NCBI GenBank assembly: GCA_023139225.1
Contig: JAGLNZ010000141.1
Location: 1 to 7,421 of the forward strand
Direction: 5' to 3'
Length of the DNA: 7,421 bases
Origin: Desulfobacula sp.
Lineage (GTDB): Bacteria > Desulfobacterota > Desulfobacteria > Desulfobacterales > Desulfobacteraceae
Shown: positions 1-6,620 of the stretch, piece by piece
Layout of the letters: each line of letters begins with the position of its first letter
Numbering within the stretch: position 1 is the stretch's first letter
Position numbers and translations under genes: made by a program
The notes under the pieces: model-generated
The model's input: only the letters and a program-made list of their open reading frames with translations
What the model was told of the DNA's origin: nothing
Databases searched by the model: none

Positions 1-365
1 CAGTCCAACTGATCGGTCATTCTATAAAATTCACGATACAGTTTATAATTTTTAATGTGCTTATTTTTCTTTGTCTGATAATCATTTTGCTCAAGCCGAT
101 CACGTCTTCCCGGCAAACCGATAATATTTTGAGAATCCGTATACACAATCACTCTGCGCCCCAATGCCTGGATATCGCTTAACGCCCATAATAACGTCTG
201 CAATTCCAATTTTGTTGAAGAGGTATGCTCAAATCTTTTCACTTTCACACTCGTTCTCAACGACTCCAGCGAAAGTCCTTCCCCGGATACAGCCAGATAA
301 GCCCCATATCCAATATTTGATTGGGGATTCACACTTCCATCAGTAAATAACAGCAGATCAGCCAT
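1..365 (-). CDS. RNase HI-like ribonuclease, C-terminal part outside the window
   Basis: Read on the minus strand from an ATG at 365, an open frame of 121 codons runs off the left edge. It begins MADLLLFTDGSVNP and carries three of the four RNase H acidic residues in the expected order: Asp9 in FTDGS, Glu54 in STKLELQTLLWAL, and Asp77 in VIVYTDSQNIIGL. IGYGAYL (18-24) matches the second strand of the fold. The family cuts the RNA strand of RNA-DNA hybrids; whether this member does so is inferred. The fourth acidic residue would lie in the missing part. The segment after the third motif (LPGRRDRLEQNDY, then a Lys/Asn/Tyr-rich stretch) differs from E. coli RnhA, so this is probably a divergent RNase H branch and not the housekeeping enzyme. 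The start lies 11 bases past the stop of the reductase-like gene, and no Shine-Dalgarno sequence is visible, suggesting translational coupling in one operon. Confidence 0.85.
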   Translation of the reverse strand, partial: MADLLLFTDGSVNPQSNIGYGAYLAVSGEGLSLESLRTSVKVKRFEHTSSTKLELQTLLWALSDIQALGRRVIVYTDSQNIIGLPGRRDRLEQNDYQTKKNKHIKNYKLYREFYRMTDQLD

Positions 366-376
366 AAAAAATTATT

Positions 377-880
377 TTATTTTTCAACCCTGTATTTCAA
401 TAAAACATGGCCTTTATCAATTTTCCCTATATCCATCAATTCCAACCGGATATCCAGAGATTCGTTAAACAGGGACAATCCTTTCCCAAACAGCCTTGGA
501 ACAATTGTAACATGGATCTCGTCTATCAGATTTTCTTTTAAAAACAGGGTGTTCACAACTGAACCGCCGATGAGTGCTGCAGACTCAAGCCCCCGGGCCT
601 GAAGATCCTTTACGATCCCCCCCGGTGTCTGACTGGTGAATATCAAGTTCATGTCCGTGCTTGTTCTTGTTTTATCCCTTGTCAGGACAATATTTTTGCG
701 TCCAGACAAAACTTTTCCAATGGTATCAAATGTTTTGGAACCCATGATCATGGCCCCTGCTTCCCGGGTAATATGGACAAAATATTTCTTGTCTCCTTTC
801 CCGGTCCAGTCTACCAGTTGCATGGAATCCCTTGCAATCATCCCGTCTGCCGTAACAGCCATCAAGAGTATTACTTTCAT
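377..880 (-). CDS. dihydrofolate reductase family (RibD C-terminal domain-like) protein
   Basis: This 167-residue protein is a single RibD_C/DHFR-fold domain of normal length for stand-alone members. Visible family motifs are LLMAVTADGMIA (5-16, the N-terminal strand and loop, equivalent to SLDGKIA), AGAMIMGSKTFDTIG (41-55), NIVLTR (63-68), the nucleotide-binding AALIGGS (101-107) and LIDEIHVTIVPRLFGKG (118-134). Family members are NAD(P)H-dependent reductases of pteridine- or pyrimidine-like substrates; this one's substrate cannot be told from sequence. It is neither a bifunctional RibD, since no deaminase domain is present, nor a classical FolA. An AGGA sequence at 890-893 lies 9 bases before the ATG and supports this start. 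The gene sits 37 bases after the 70-residue gene and 11 bases before the RNase H-like gene, all on the same strand, so the three are probably co-transcribed. Confidence 0.88.
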   Translation of the reverse strand: MKVILLMAVTADGMIARDSMQLVDWTGKGDKKYFVHITREAGAMIMGSKTFDTIGKVLSGRKNIVLTRDKTRTSTDMNLIFTSQTPGGIVKDLQARGLESAALIGGSVVNTLFLKENLIDEIHVTIVPRLFGKGLSLFNESLDIRLELMDIGKIDKGHVLLKYRVEK

Positions 881-917
881 CTTTCTTTATCCTATATTTT
901 TGCTCAGCCGCCCGGCC

Positions 918-1130
918 TTAGTCGAGGGGCCATTTCATATTTTTATCTTCAATATAATAACAAAATCTGTCCCAGTTTACTTCTTTTTTTGAAATAGGGC
1001 AGCGAAGGGTTACTTTAGTATCACTTAAGCCTACAACCTCCCAGTCCCCGGATCGTCTTGATCCCTCAATTCGTATCTTCTGACCCTCTTTAAAGGGGTA
1101 TGGCTTAAACACGGTTACATGATGATCCAT
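918..1130 (-). CDS. small conserved-looking protein, unknown function
   Basis: A 70-residue soluble protein with no signal peptide or membrane segment. The core from about residue 14 to 62 alternates short polar and hydrophobic stretches (GQKIRIEGSRRSGDWEVVGL, then TKVTLRCPI, then VNWDRFCYYIED), which looks like a small all-beta barrel of SH3-like or KOW-like type. It has two cysteines (in RCPI and RFCYY), a single pair too few for an obvious zinc finger. I do not recognise the family. Support for a real gene: a good AGGAG at 1140-1144 placed 9 bases before the ATG, a strong sigma70-like promoter just upstream, and amino-acid composition typical of a folded protein. It is the first gene of the probable operon with the reductase-like and RNase H-like genes. 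The beta-barrel suggestion is inference from the strand pattern only. Confidence 0.72.
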   Translation of the reverse strand: MDHHVTVFKPYPFKEGQKIRIEGSRRSGDWEVVGLSDTKVTLRCPISKKEVNWDRFCYYIEDKNMKWPLD

Positions 1131-1171
1131 TGTCTTGATCTCCTATTTTCATAGTTGCTGTTTTATACGAA

Positions 1172-1200
1172 AGTATATGCACGTTTTAAATCCTTGGCAA
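1172..1200 (-). promoter_or_regulatory. sigma70-type promoter for the 70-residue/reductase/RNase H cluster
   Basis: On the minus strand a -35 box TTGCCA (1195-1200) and a -10 box TATACT (1172-1177) are separated by exactly 17 bases. Each matches the consensus at five of six positions. Transcription would start near 1165, giving a leader of about 35 bases before the ATG at 1130. A short inverted repeat, TATAC-GAAA-GTATA (1164-1177), overlaps the -10 box and could be an operator or chance. Confidence 0.62.
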
Positions 1201-1203
1201 ATA

Positions 1204-1221
1204 TGAAAGTTTTCTGAAAGT
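1204..1221 (-). repeat. tandem 7-base direct repeat next to the -35 box
   Basis: On the minus strand ACTTTCA occurs twice (1215-1221 and 1204-1210), with starts 11 bases apart, about one helical turn. The second copy ends three bases before the -35 box. This geometry is typical of an activator site contacting polymerase at the -35 region, but two 7-base copies in an AT-rich spacer could also be chance. Confidence 0.35.
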
Positions 1222-1239
1222 AACAAACAGGGTTTTGCT

Positions 1240-2601
1240 TTACATATCTTTTAAATAACCCTTGTACAATTTTGCAGCCTTTTTTTCCACACTGGTGGAA
1301 CCTGCCTTACAGTGCAACCGAAACACCATTTTTTTCAACTTCTTTTCCTGTTTTTTAATATCTGTTTTCCCGGATTGAAATTTTGATCTGTACAGATCCA
1401 TTAAAGGACCGGACGCTCCTCTTTTTAAAGCCATTAGAAATGCCAGTTCCTCTTCAGCGGCAACATATCGCTTATATTCATCTTCAATATCTATCTTGCT
1501 ACCAAACAAGACAAAAAGCTTTTTTTTATCTTCAGGCATCATGGATACTTCAAATCCCATTTCAAAAGGATCAATGCCCATGGCAAGAAAAAATATAAAT
1601 GCCCGGGCACAGCGGTAACAATTATGGCACCACCTCTTATATTGATTCATCTCCATGTGGCAGGACACTTGATAACTTCCGAATTCAGGGAACCTGCCAT
1701 GCAAAATCCTGTGAATGGCAAAATCATCAAGCACTCCGATAAGATTGGAAACAGTCACCTGACCACCTGAAAATTTTTGGACAAGATCTGCATAGCCTTT
1801 CAGCGCATCCGTGCTTTGCATGTACCTGTGAGGGCATAAATATTCATCTTTGTGCAATTGCAAAAAATTATGGTGGAACTCATTGTTAAAAATAATAACA
1901 GGGGCGCGGTAATAATAACAAAAAGGGATCATTGCCAAAAGATAGACAAAATAAATGTGAAGCCTGTGCAATTGTGTTAAAGGCTGTTCTAATACCTGAT
2001 AATCGCAAAGGAGATGGAGCTCATTTTCAACAATATAACAATCTAGATCAAATTGATTTTTTAACTTTCTCTTAAGTTTTTCCTTGATAAAATTTCCGCG
2101 TGGAAGGACCCTTTCATCAATATACACTGGAATGACTTTATACCCCAGATCTCTCAGGGTTGCCAGGCTCAAAAGACTGTCCTTTCCATAGCTTAAGGGC
2201 AAAACAATCGTTTTCTTGTTCCAGTCATATCTTGCTTGAAACCCGCCTTCTATCTTGTCACCATGAAATTTTCGCTGGATGGAATGAAAACGATGATAAA
2301 GAGAATCTGCCCGTTCTGATGGTATTTCTTCAACAAGGTTGGGGATGGCTTGATCAAAACAATGGTGATAAAAATCAATGAATTGGGGTTTTCCAGTATC
2401 ATATTCCACTATCGGGTACTTTAAAATCAATGGAGTGGGCAGCGTACATATATAGGCAAGCTCATTGATCAGGGCCTGCTTGGCGGGAAATGCATTCCAA
2501 ATATGCTCAGGAAACCTGAATTCACAGGGATCTGCCCGCCAGGCAGGTCCGGTCAAAAAAAGAGAAAACCCCTTTGGGGCAGGGGTTACTCTAAAATACA
2601 T
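1240..2601 (-). CDS. PP-loop ATP-pyrophosphatase-fold protein with QueC-like Cys cluster
   Basis: A 453-residue cytoplasmic protein. Residues 1-130 form an N-terminal domain I cannot name. At 132-146 a strand leads into LPLSYGKDSLLSL, a PP-loop (consensus SGGxDS) that binds ATP in enzymes that adenylate a substrate and release pyrophosphate; VIPVYIDE (156-163) is the expected next strand. IIFNNEF (236-242) with HRYMQST (258-264) recalls the NE and S/T-ending segments of MurL-like PP-loop proteins. Cys314, Cys325, Cys328 and Cys331 form C-x10-C-x2-C-x2-C, very like the structural zinc site of QueC. The C-terminal 90 residues are Lys-rich and helical. QueC itself is ruled out by size and flanking sequence, and MurL is doubtful because no murD2 is nearby. 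GGAG at 2607-2610, 5 bases before the ATG, fixes the start. The reaction and substrate are unknown. The gene follows the small exported-protein gene by 57 bases with no evident terminator between. Confidence 0.8.
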   Translation of the reverse strand: MYFRVTPAPKGFSLFLTGPAWRADPCEFRFPEHIWNAFPAKQALINELAYICTLPTPLILKYPIVEYDTGKPQFIDFYHHCFDQAIPNLVEEIPSERADSLYHRFHSIQRKFHGDKIEGGFQARYDWNKKTIVLPLSYGKDSLLSLATLRDLGYKVIPVYIDERVLPRGNFIKEKLKRKLKNQFDLDCYIVENELHLLCDYQVLEQPLTQLHRLHIYFVYLLAMIPFCYYYRAPVIIFNNEFHHNFLQLHKDEYLCPHRYMQSTDALKGYADLVQKFSGGQVTVSNLIGVLDDFAIHRILHGRFPEFGSYQVSCHMEMNQYKRWCHNCYRCARAFIFFLAMGIDPFEMGFEVSMMPEDKKKLFVLFGSKIDIEDEYKRYVAAEEELAFLMALKRGASGPLMDLYRSKFQSGKTDIKKQEKKLKKMVFRLHCKAGSTSVEKKAAKLYKGYLKDM

Positions 2602-2658
2602 AATATCTCCATTTTACGGCAGACATCATCCATGATGGTAATGAAAGGGTTTTAAAAA

Positions 2659-2964
2659 TTAAGCAACAGGACCCGGGCCAATCCGTTTTTTCAACTTTCT
2701 CTCTTTTCCAAGCTGAATCAATTGACCTTTTTGCAGTTCATATGCATTGCCTTGCTTGTCATACAATGTTCTGCCTTTGATTTTTGACAAATTCTTAATA
2801 TCAACCATATTTCCTTTTTCATCATAGAACACCTGTTTCACAGCAGGTTTGGCAGCGGGATTCCATTTTTTAGGACCATTTTTCGCCGGACCTTTAGCAA
2901 AGGCCGCAGTTGATCCCAGTGAAAAAAACAAGGTCATTAGAACAGCAAAGATTTTCTTCAACAT
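2659..2964 (-). CDS. small exported basic protein, unknown function
   Basis: A 101-residue precursor with a textbook Sec signal peptide: Lys3-Lys4, a hydrophobic core (about 5-19), and cleavage expected after AFA at residue 23. The mature part is about 78 residues, rich in Lys, Gly and Pro at its start, with two copies of a YDxxGN motif: FYDEKGNM (46-53) and LYDKQGNA (67-74). Each copy follows a hydrophobic residue and precedes a short polar strand, so the core may be two repeated beta-hairpins. No cysteine or lipobox is present, so it is probably periplasmic and soluble or envelope-associated. I do not recognise the family. The longer reading from a TTG at 2979 is rejected because it would translate the Shine-Dalgarno sequence. 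Upstream is fumC (85 bases away); downstream is the PP-loop gene, possibly in the same transcript. A weak TATGAT -10-like box lies in the spacer but lacks a clear -35. Confidence 0.78.
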   Translation of the reverse strand: MLKKIFAVLMTLFFSLGSTAAFAKGPAKNGPKKWNPAAKPAVKQVFYDEKGNMVDIKNLSKIKGRTLYDKQGNAYELQKGQLIQLGKERKLKKRIGPGPVA

Positions 2965-2969
2965 TTTGT

Positions 2970-2976
2970 CTCCTTT
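2970..2976 (-). promoter_or_regulatory. ribosome binding site that sets the start at 2964
   Basis: The minus strand reads AAAGGAG, then five bases (ACAAA), then ATG. This strong Shine-Dalgarno match shows that translation of the exported small protein begins at 2964 and not at the upstream TTG at 2979. Confidence 0.8.
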
Positions 2977-3049
2977 CAATGATGGTTTGATACCCTGTAC
3001 TTATCATATTTTGTGACTTGAAAAAACACCTATATTTAATCCTTAAGTT

Positions 3050-4453
3050 TCACTCAGATGAAATGATTGATCCGGTCATCTTTTCAGGGTCTACCCATTG
3101 ATCAAACTGGTCATTGGAGACGATGCCCAGCTCAAGGGCTGCCTGTTTCAAGGTTTTGTCCTCCTTTTGGGCTTTTTTTGCAATCTTTGCTGCCTGTTCA
3201 TAGCCGATATGGGGATTTAAGGCAGTCACCAGCATAAGCGACTCCTGGAGGCATTTTTCAATATTTTTACGATTGGGCTCCATCCCGTCCACACAATTAT
3301 TTTTAAATGATAAGGCTGCATCTCCCATCAGTCGCGCAGATTCCAGAAAATTACAGATAATCACAGGTTTAAACACATTGAGTTCAAAATGGCCGTTTGA
3401 CCCGCCAATGCTGATGGTGACATCATTTCCCATGACCTGGGCACACACCATTGTCAAAGCTTCGGTTTGTGTGGGATTCACTTTTCCCGGCATAATGGAT
3501 GAGCCCGGTTCATTTCCCGGCAGCAGCAGTTCACTGACACCACATCGCGGGCCAGAGCCTGAAAGCCTTATATCATTTGCGATTTTCATGAGACTGACTG
3601 CCAGGGCTTTCAATGCCCCGTGACTTGTAACAATGGCATCATGTGCGCTCAAGGATTCAAATTTATTTGGTGCTGTAAAAAATGGATAACCTGTCAGATC
3701 TGCAATGACCCGGGCTACTTTTTTGTCATATCCCGCAGGTGTATTTAAGCCCGTTCCCACGGCTGTCCCGCCAAGTGCAAGCTCGGACAGGTGGGATAAG
3801 GTGTAATCCAGGGCTTTAAGACCATGATCCAGCATGGAGACATATCCTGAAAATTCCTGCCCCAGTGTCAAAGGAGTTGCATCCATCAGGTGGGTCCGCC
3901 CGATTTTTACTATATCTTTCCAGTCCAGGGCTTTTGTCGCAAGAGAGGCTTTCAATTTTTTCACACAGGGGATGGTATGATCTGTTGTCATGCTGTAGGC
4001 GGCAATATTCATGGCAGTTGGGAAAGTATCATTTGAAGACTGGGACTTATTGACATCATCATTAGGATGAATAAGGCGCTTTGCCCTTCCAAGCTCGCTG
4101 CCAAGCAGCACATGGGCCCGATTGGCAATGACTTCATTCACATTCATGTTGGACTGGGTACCCGAGCCGGTCTGCCAGACGACCAGGGGAAAATGATCAT
4201 CAAGGGTTCCCTGAATAATTTCATCGCAGACCCGGACAATAATATCTTTTTTCCCTTGGGATAAGACCCCCATATCATAATTCACAATGGCCGCCGCTTT
4301 TTTCAATATCCCGAATGCCCTGATAACCTCTATGGGCATTTTCCGGGTGCCGATTTTAAAATTATCTAAAGACCGCTGGGTCTGTGCACCCCAGTATTTA
4401 TCATTAAGGACATAAACTTTGCCCATGGTATCTGTTTCGATTCTTGTCTCCAT
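3050..4453 (-). CDS. fumC: class II fumarate hydratase
   Basis: A complete 467-residue protein, the same length as E. coli FumC. It catalyses reversible hydration of fumarate to L-malate as a cytoplasmic homotetramer needing no metal. Signatures in order: [13 protein letters not shown] (96-108), [20 protein letters not shown] (129-148), [17 protein letters not shown] (185-201) with catalytic base His188, and the fumarase/aspartase lyase signature [11 protein letters not shown] (317-327) with Ser318, Lys324 and Asn326. Residue numbers for His188 and Ser318 coincide with E. coli FumC. The [11 protein letters not shown] and [10 protein letters not shown] segments favour fumarase over aspartase or argininosuccinate lyase. 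GGGAG at 4460-4464, 6 bases before the ATG, supports the start. No hairpin terminator follows the TGA stop, so transcription may read into the exported-protein and PP-loop genes. A second, unrelated class I fumarase lies at the right edge of the window. Confidence 0.97.
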   Translation of the reverse strand: METRIETDTMGKVYVLNDKYWGAQTQRSLDNFKIGTRKMPIEVIRAFGILKKAAAIVNYDMGVLSQGKKDIIVRVCDEIIQGTLDDHFPLVVWQTGSGTQSNMNVNEVIANRAHVLLGSELGRAKRLIHPNDDVNKSQSSNDTFPTAMNIAAYSMTTDHTIPCVKKLKASLATKALDWKDIVKIGRTHLMDATPLTLGQEFSGYVSMLDHGLKALDYTLSHLSELALGGTAVGTGLNTPAGYDKKVARVIADLTGYPFFTAPNKFESLSAHDAIVTSHGALKALAVSLMKIANDIRLSGSGPRCGVSELLLPGNEPGSSIMPGKVNPTQTEALTMVCAQVMGNDVTISIGGSNGHFELNVFKPVIICNFLESARLMGDAALSFKNNCVDGMEPNRKNIEKCLQESLMLVTALNPHIGYEQAAKIAKKAQKEDKTLKQAALELGIVSNDQFDQWVDPEKMTGSIISSE

Positions 4454-4600
4454 GTAAATCTCCCAATATTATTTTTTTGGATGCATAAAAGACATTTATT
4501 TTTTTTAAAAATTTAATTATATTAAAAACTAATAATTAACTATTATATAGCAGAAACGAAATTATTAAATATAATTTTTTAAAAACCAGGAGAATTAATA
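4454..4600. promoter_or_regulatory. AT-rich divergent control region between fumC and the chemoreceptor
   Basis: These 147 bases must carry the promoters for fumC (leftward) and the chemoreceptor (rightward). Bases from about 4488 to 4580 are almost entirely A and T, with runs of T and A, which would make curved or easily melted DNA. TATAAT (4570-4575) and TATTAT (4541-4546) are possible plus-strand -10 boxes, but neither has a convincing -35 at 16-18 bases. No sigma28 (TAAA-N15-GCCGATAA) or sigma54 (TGGC-N7-TTGC) site was found by eye. The chemoreceptor ribosome site AGGAG is at 4588-4592, 8 bases before its ATG. Confidence 0.55.
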
Positions 4601-6556
4601 ATGAAAACCAGCATAAAATTCAAATTTCTCATTCCAACTATTTTGCTTATTTTTATTGCCATGGGGGCATCTTCTCTTATCTCCTATTTTCAATCTAAAA
4701 ATGCTTTAAACTCCCTGATAATAGACCAGATTACCAAACAGGCCGACTCCATTTCCATTATGATGGAATCCTGGATTACTGAACGAAAAATCAATGTCAA
4801 AAACTGGACAAAGGAGAAAGAATTTCCCAATTCTGTTGATACCGGCTGGGTGGATGGATTTTCAAGAAAAAAGTCCAGTGAAAAACTGACCACTTTTAAA
4901 AAAGACTATAACAGCTTTGAAAGCATCAGTCTTGCCGATAACACAGGGATGGTGACTTGTTCTTCTAATCCTGACCTGATTGACAAGCACAAGGTGGACA
5001 AACAGATATTTTTTCAAAAAGCACTTAAAGGTCAGATGGTTACCAGCCAAATCTTCAAAAGTGAAAAAACCGGCGGGCCTGTTTTTGCTATTTCCGCACC
5101 TATTCTGCTTGCCGAAGAAATCACCGGGGTGATTTTTGCCATCATTGACTTTACAGCTTTTTCCGATAAATTTATAACGCCTGTCAAGATTGGGCAAAAG
5201 GGATTTTTATTTGTCCTGGACCACCAGGGTGTTGCCATTGTCTATCCGGACAAAAAACAGGTGTTTAAGTTAAACCTGTCCAAGCTTGACATATGGATGT
5301 CCATCAAAGATAAAAAAAGCGGTCTTGTCAACACCAGGCTTAATAACAACCAAAGCGTAATGGCATTTAAGCAGTTAAAAGAACCCTCCGTCTACATCAA
5401 TGCGGCAGCCGACAGCGGTGAAATATTTTCTCCGGTCGCTATTCTTGCCCAGGTCAGTGCTGCCACAGTAGTCATATCCATCATTATTGCAGCCTTGATT
5501 ATTCTCTTTATTGCCAATTCCATATTAAAACCGCTCAAAGAGGTGGTAACCAACCTGAAAGATGCAGCCCAGGGCGATGGTGATCTTACAACCCGGATTG
5601 AAGTAACCTCCAACGACGAGATTGGAAATCTGGCTGACAGCTTCAATGTTTTTATTGAAAAAATTCAAAACATTATAAAGGATGTGGCGCAAAATTCCAG
5701 TGATCTGACCTCCTCTGCGGAAAACCTTGCCGGTATTGCCATTGAAATGAACAATTCATCTGATCACACCTCCCAAATATCGACCAATGTCGCCGGTTCC
5801 AGCGAAGACATGAAAGATAATATGTCTTTGGTTGCCCAGGTACTGGATACCACATCAAACAATATTAATACTGTGGCTGCTGCTGCTGACCAGATGAGCG
5901 CTACCATCAATGAAATCGCATCAAACACCGGAAACGCCAGCCAGATAACCCAAAATGCAGTGACCAGGGCAAAAGAAGTAACCGGACAAATGAATGAGTT
6001 AGGAAGTTCTGCTTCTGACATTAACCATGTTATCGGTACGATATCCGATATTTCAGCACAGGTAAACCTTTTGGCCTTAAACGCAACCATTGAAGCAGCA
6101 AGAGCCGGGGAAAGCGGCAAGGGATTTGCCGTTGTTGCTAATGAGATCAAGGATCTGGCAAAACAGACTGCTGATGCCACTGATGAAATAAGATCAAAGA
6201 TAGAAGGCATTCAGACGTCTACCACTAATACCATTTCAGGAATTAAAAGTATCACGGATACAGTCAATGAAACCAATGATATTGTCTTAACGATTACTTC
6301 CGCTATTGAAGAACAGTCTGCTGCAACAAAGGAGATCGCCGGTAATATTGCCAATGTCTCTTCCGGGGTTAGTGAAGTCAATGCATCCATGTCCAAGGCT
6401 TCACAGGTGGCAACCGATATTGCCTCAGAAATTGAAGAAGTGAAAAATTCTACCCAGGAGCTTTCCGGCAACAGCGATCAGGTCAACGCAAAAGCTGAAG
6501 AGCTTTCCGAACTTGCAAGCAAGCTTGATGGCCTGGTCAACCAGTTTAAGGTGTAA
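4601..6556 (+). CDS. methyl-accepting chemotaxis protein with extracytoplasmic dCache-like sensor
   Basis: A complete 651-residue inner-membrane chemoreceptor. Order: short cytoplasmic N-terminus, TM1 (about 9-30), an external sensor of roughly 250 residues (31-278), TM2 (about 279-305), HAMP (about 306-358, [12 protein letters not shown] at its start and [12 protein letters not shown] near its end), then the helical signalling domain to 651. The sensor has two PAS-like halves, e.g. [15 protein letters not shown] (108-122) and [19 protein letters not shown] (201-219), as in dCache_1 sensors. The highly conserved CheA/CheW-contacting tip is at 483-523 ([29 protein letters not shown]). [13 protein letters not shown] (568-580) is a typical methylation-helix segment. 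There is no CheR-tethering NWETF-type pentapeptide; the protein ends LVNQFKV. The ligand is unknown; a clear amino-acid-binding motif is not visible. Its place between two fumarase genes allows, but does not show, a dicarboxylate ligand. Confidence 0.96.
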   Translation: MKTSIKFKFLIPTILLIFIAMGASSLISYFQSKNALNSLIIDQITKQADSISIMMESWITERKINVKNWTKEKEFPNSVDTGWVDGFSRKKSSEKLTTFKKDYNSFESISLADNTGMVTCSSNPDLIDKHKVDKQIFFQKALKGQMVTSQIFKSEKTGGPVFAISAPILLAEEITGVIFAIIDFTAFSDKFITPVKIGQKGFLFVLDHQGVAIVYPDKKQVFKLNLSKLDIWMSIKDKKSGLVNTRLNNNQSVMAFKQLKEPSVYINAAADSGEIFSPVAILAQVSAATVVISIIIAALIILFIANSILKPLKEVVTNLKDAAQGDGDLTTRIEVTSNDEIGNLADSFNVFIEKIQNIIKDVAQNSSDLTSSAENLAGIAIEMNNSSDHTSQISTNVAGSSEDMKDNMSLVAQVLDTTSNNINTVAAAADQMSATINEIASNTGNASQITQNAVTRAKEVTGQMNELGSSASDINHVIGTISDISAQVNLLALNATIEAARAGESGKGFAVVANEIKDLAKQTADATDEIRSKIEGIQTSTTNTISGIKSITDTVNETNDIVLTITSAIEEQSAATKEIAGNIANVSSGVSEVNASMSKASQVATDIASEIEEVKNSTQELSGNSDQVNAKAEELSELASKLDGLVNQFKV

Positions 6557-6562
6557 GAAATC

Positions 6563-6599
6563 AATAAAAGCCCGGGGAAAAAACCCCCGGGCTTTTATT
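6563..6599. terminator. bidirectional rho-independent terminator
   Basis: A perfect 15-base-pair inverted repeat (AATAAAAGCCCGGGG at 6563-6577, its complement at 6585-6599) with a 7-base loop. The GC core is flanked by A/T, so the hairpin ends in a U-rich tract on either strand. It starts 7 bases after the chemoreceptor stop and lies 21 bases beyond the stop of the convergent class I fumarase, so it can end both transcripts. Confidence 0.93.
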
Positions 6600-6620
6600 T
6601 AGTGCGTGACCGAAAACCTG

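Noticed and set aside
164..346. Plus-strand open frame of 60 codons near the left edge
   Set aside because: The minus strand here encodes an RNase H-like protein with its acidic residues in place, which explains the openness of the opposite strand.
636..992. Plus-strand open frame of 118 codons over the reductase-like gene
   Set aside because: It is antisense to a recognisable RibD_C/DHFR-like protein and its translation resembles no family.
1240..2601. Assignment of the PP-loop protein as QueC or MurL
   Set aside because: QueC is about half this length and lacks the N-terminal domain; MurL is expected beside murD2, which is absent, and similarity is limited to short motifs.
2625..2638. Small hairpin between the exported-protein and PP-loop genes as a terminator
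   Set aside because: The stem is only five base pairs (CATCA/TGATG) and no U-tract follows on the minus strand.
2965..2979. TTG start five codons upstream of the exported small protein
   Set aside because: These bases contain the AAAGGAG ribosome site for the ATG at 2964, and the shorter protein has a canonical signal peptide.
3273..3623. Plus-strand open frame of 116 codons inside fumC
   Set aside because: It is antisense to conserved fumarase sequence including the [11 protein letters not shown] signature; no independent evidence.
5764..6210. Minus-strand open frame of 148 codons inside the chemoreceptor gene
   Set aside because: It lies antisense to the most conserved part of the signalling domain, has no ribosome site, and its open state follows from the codon pattern of the real gene.
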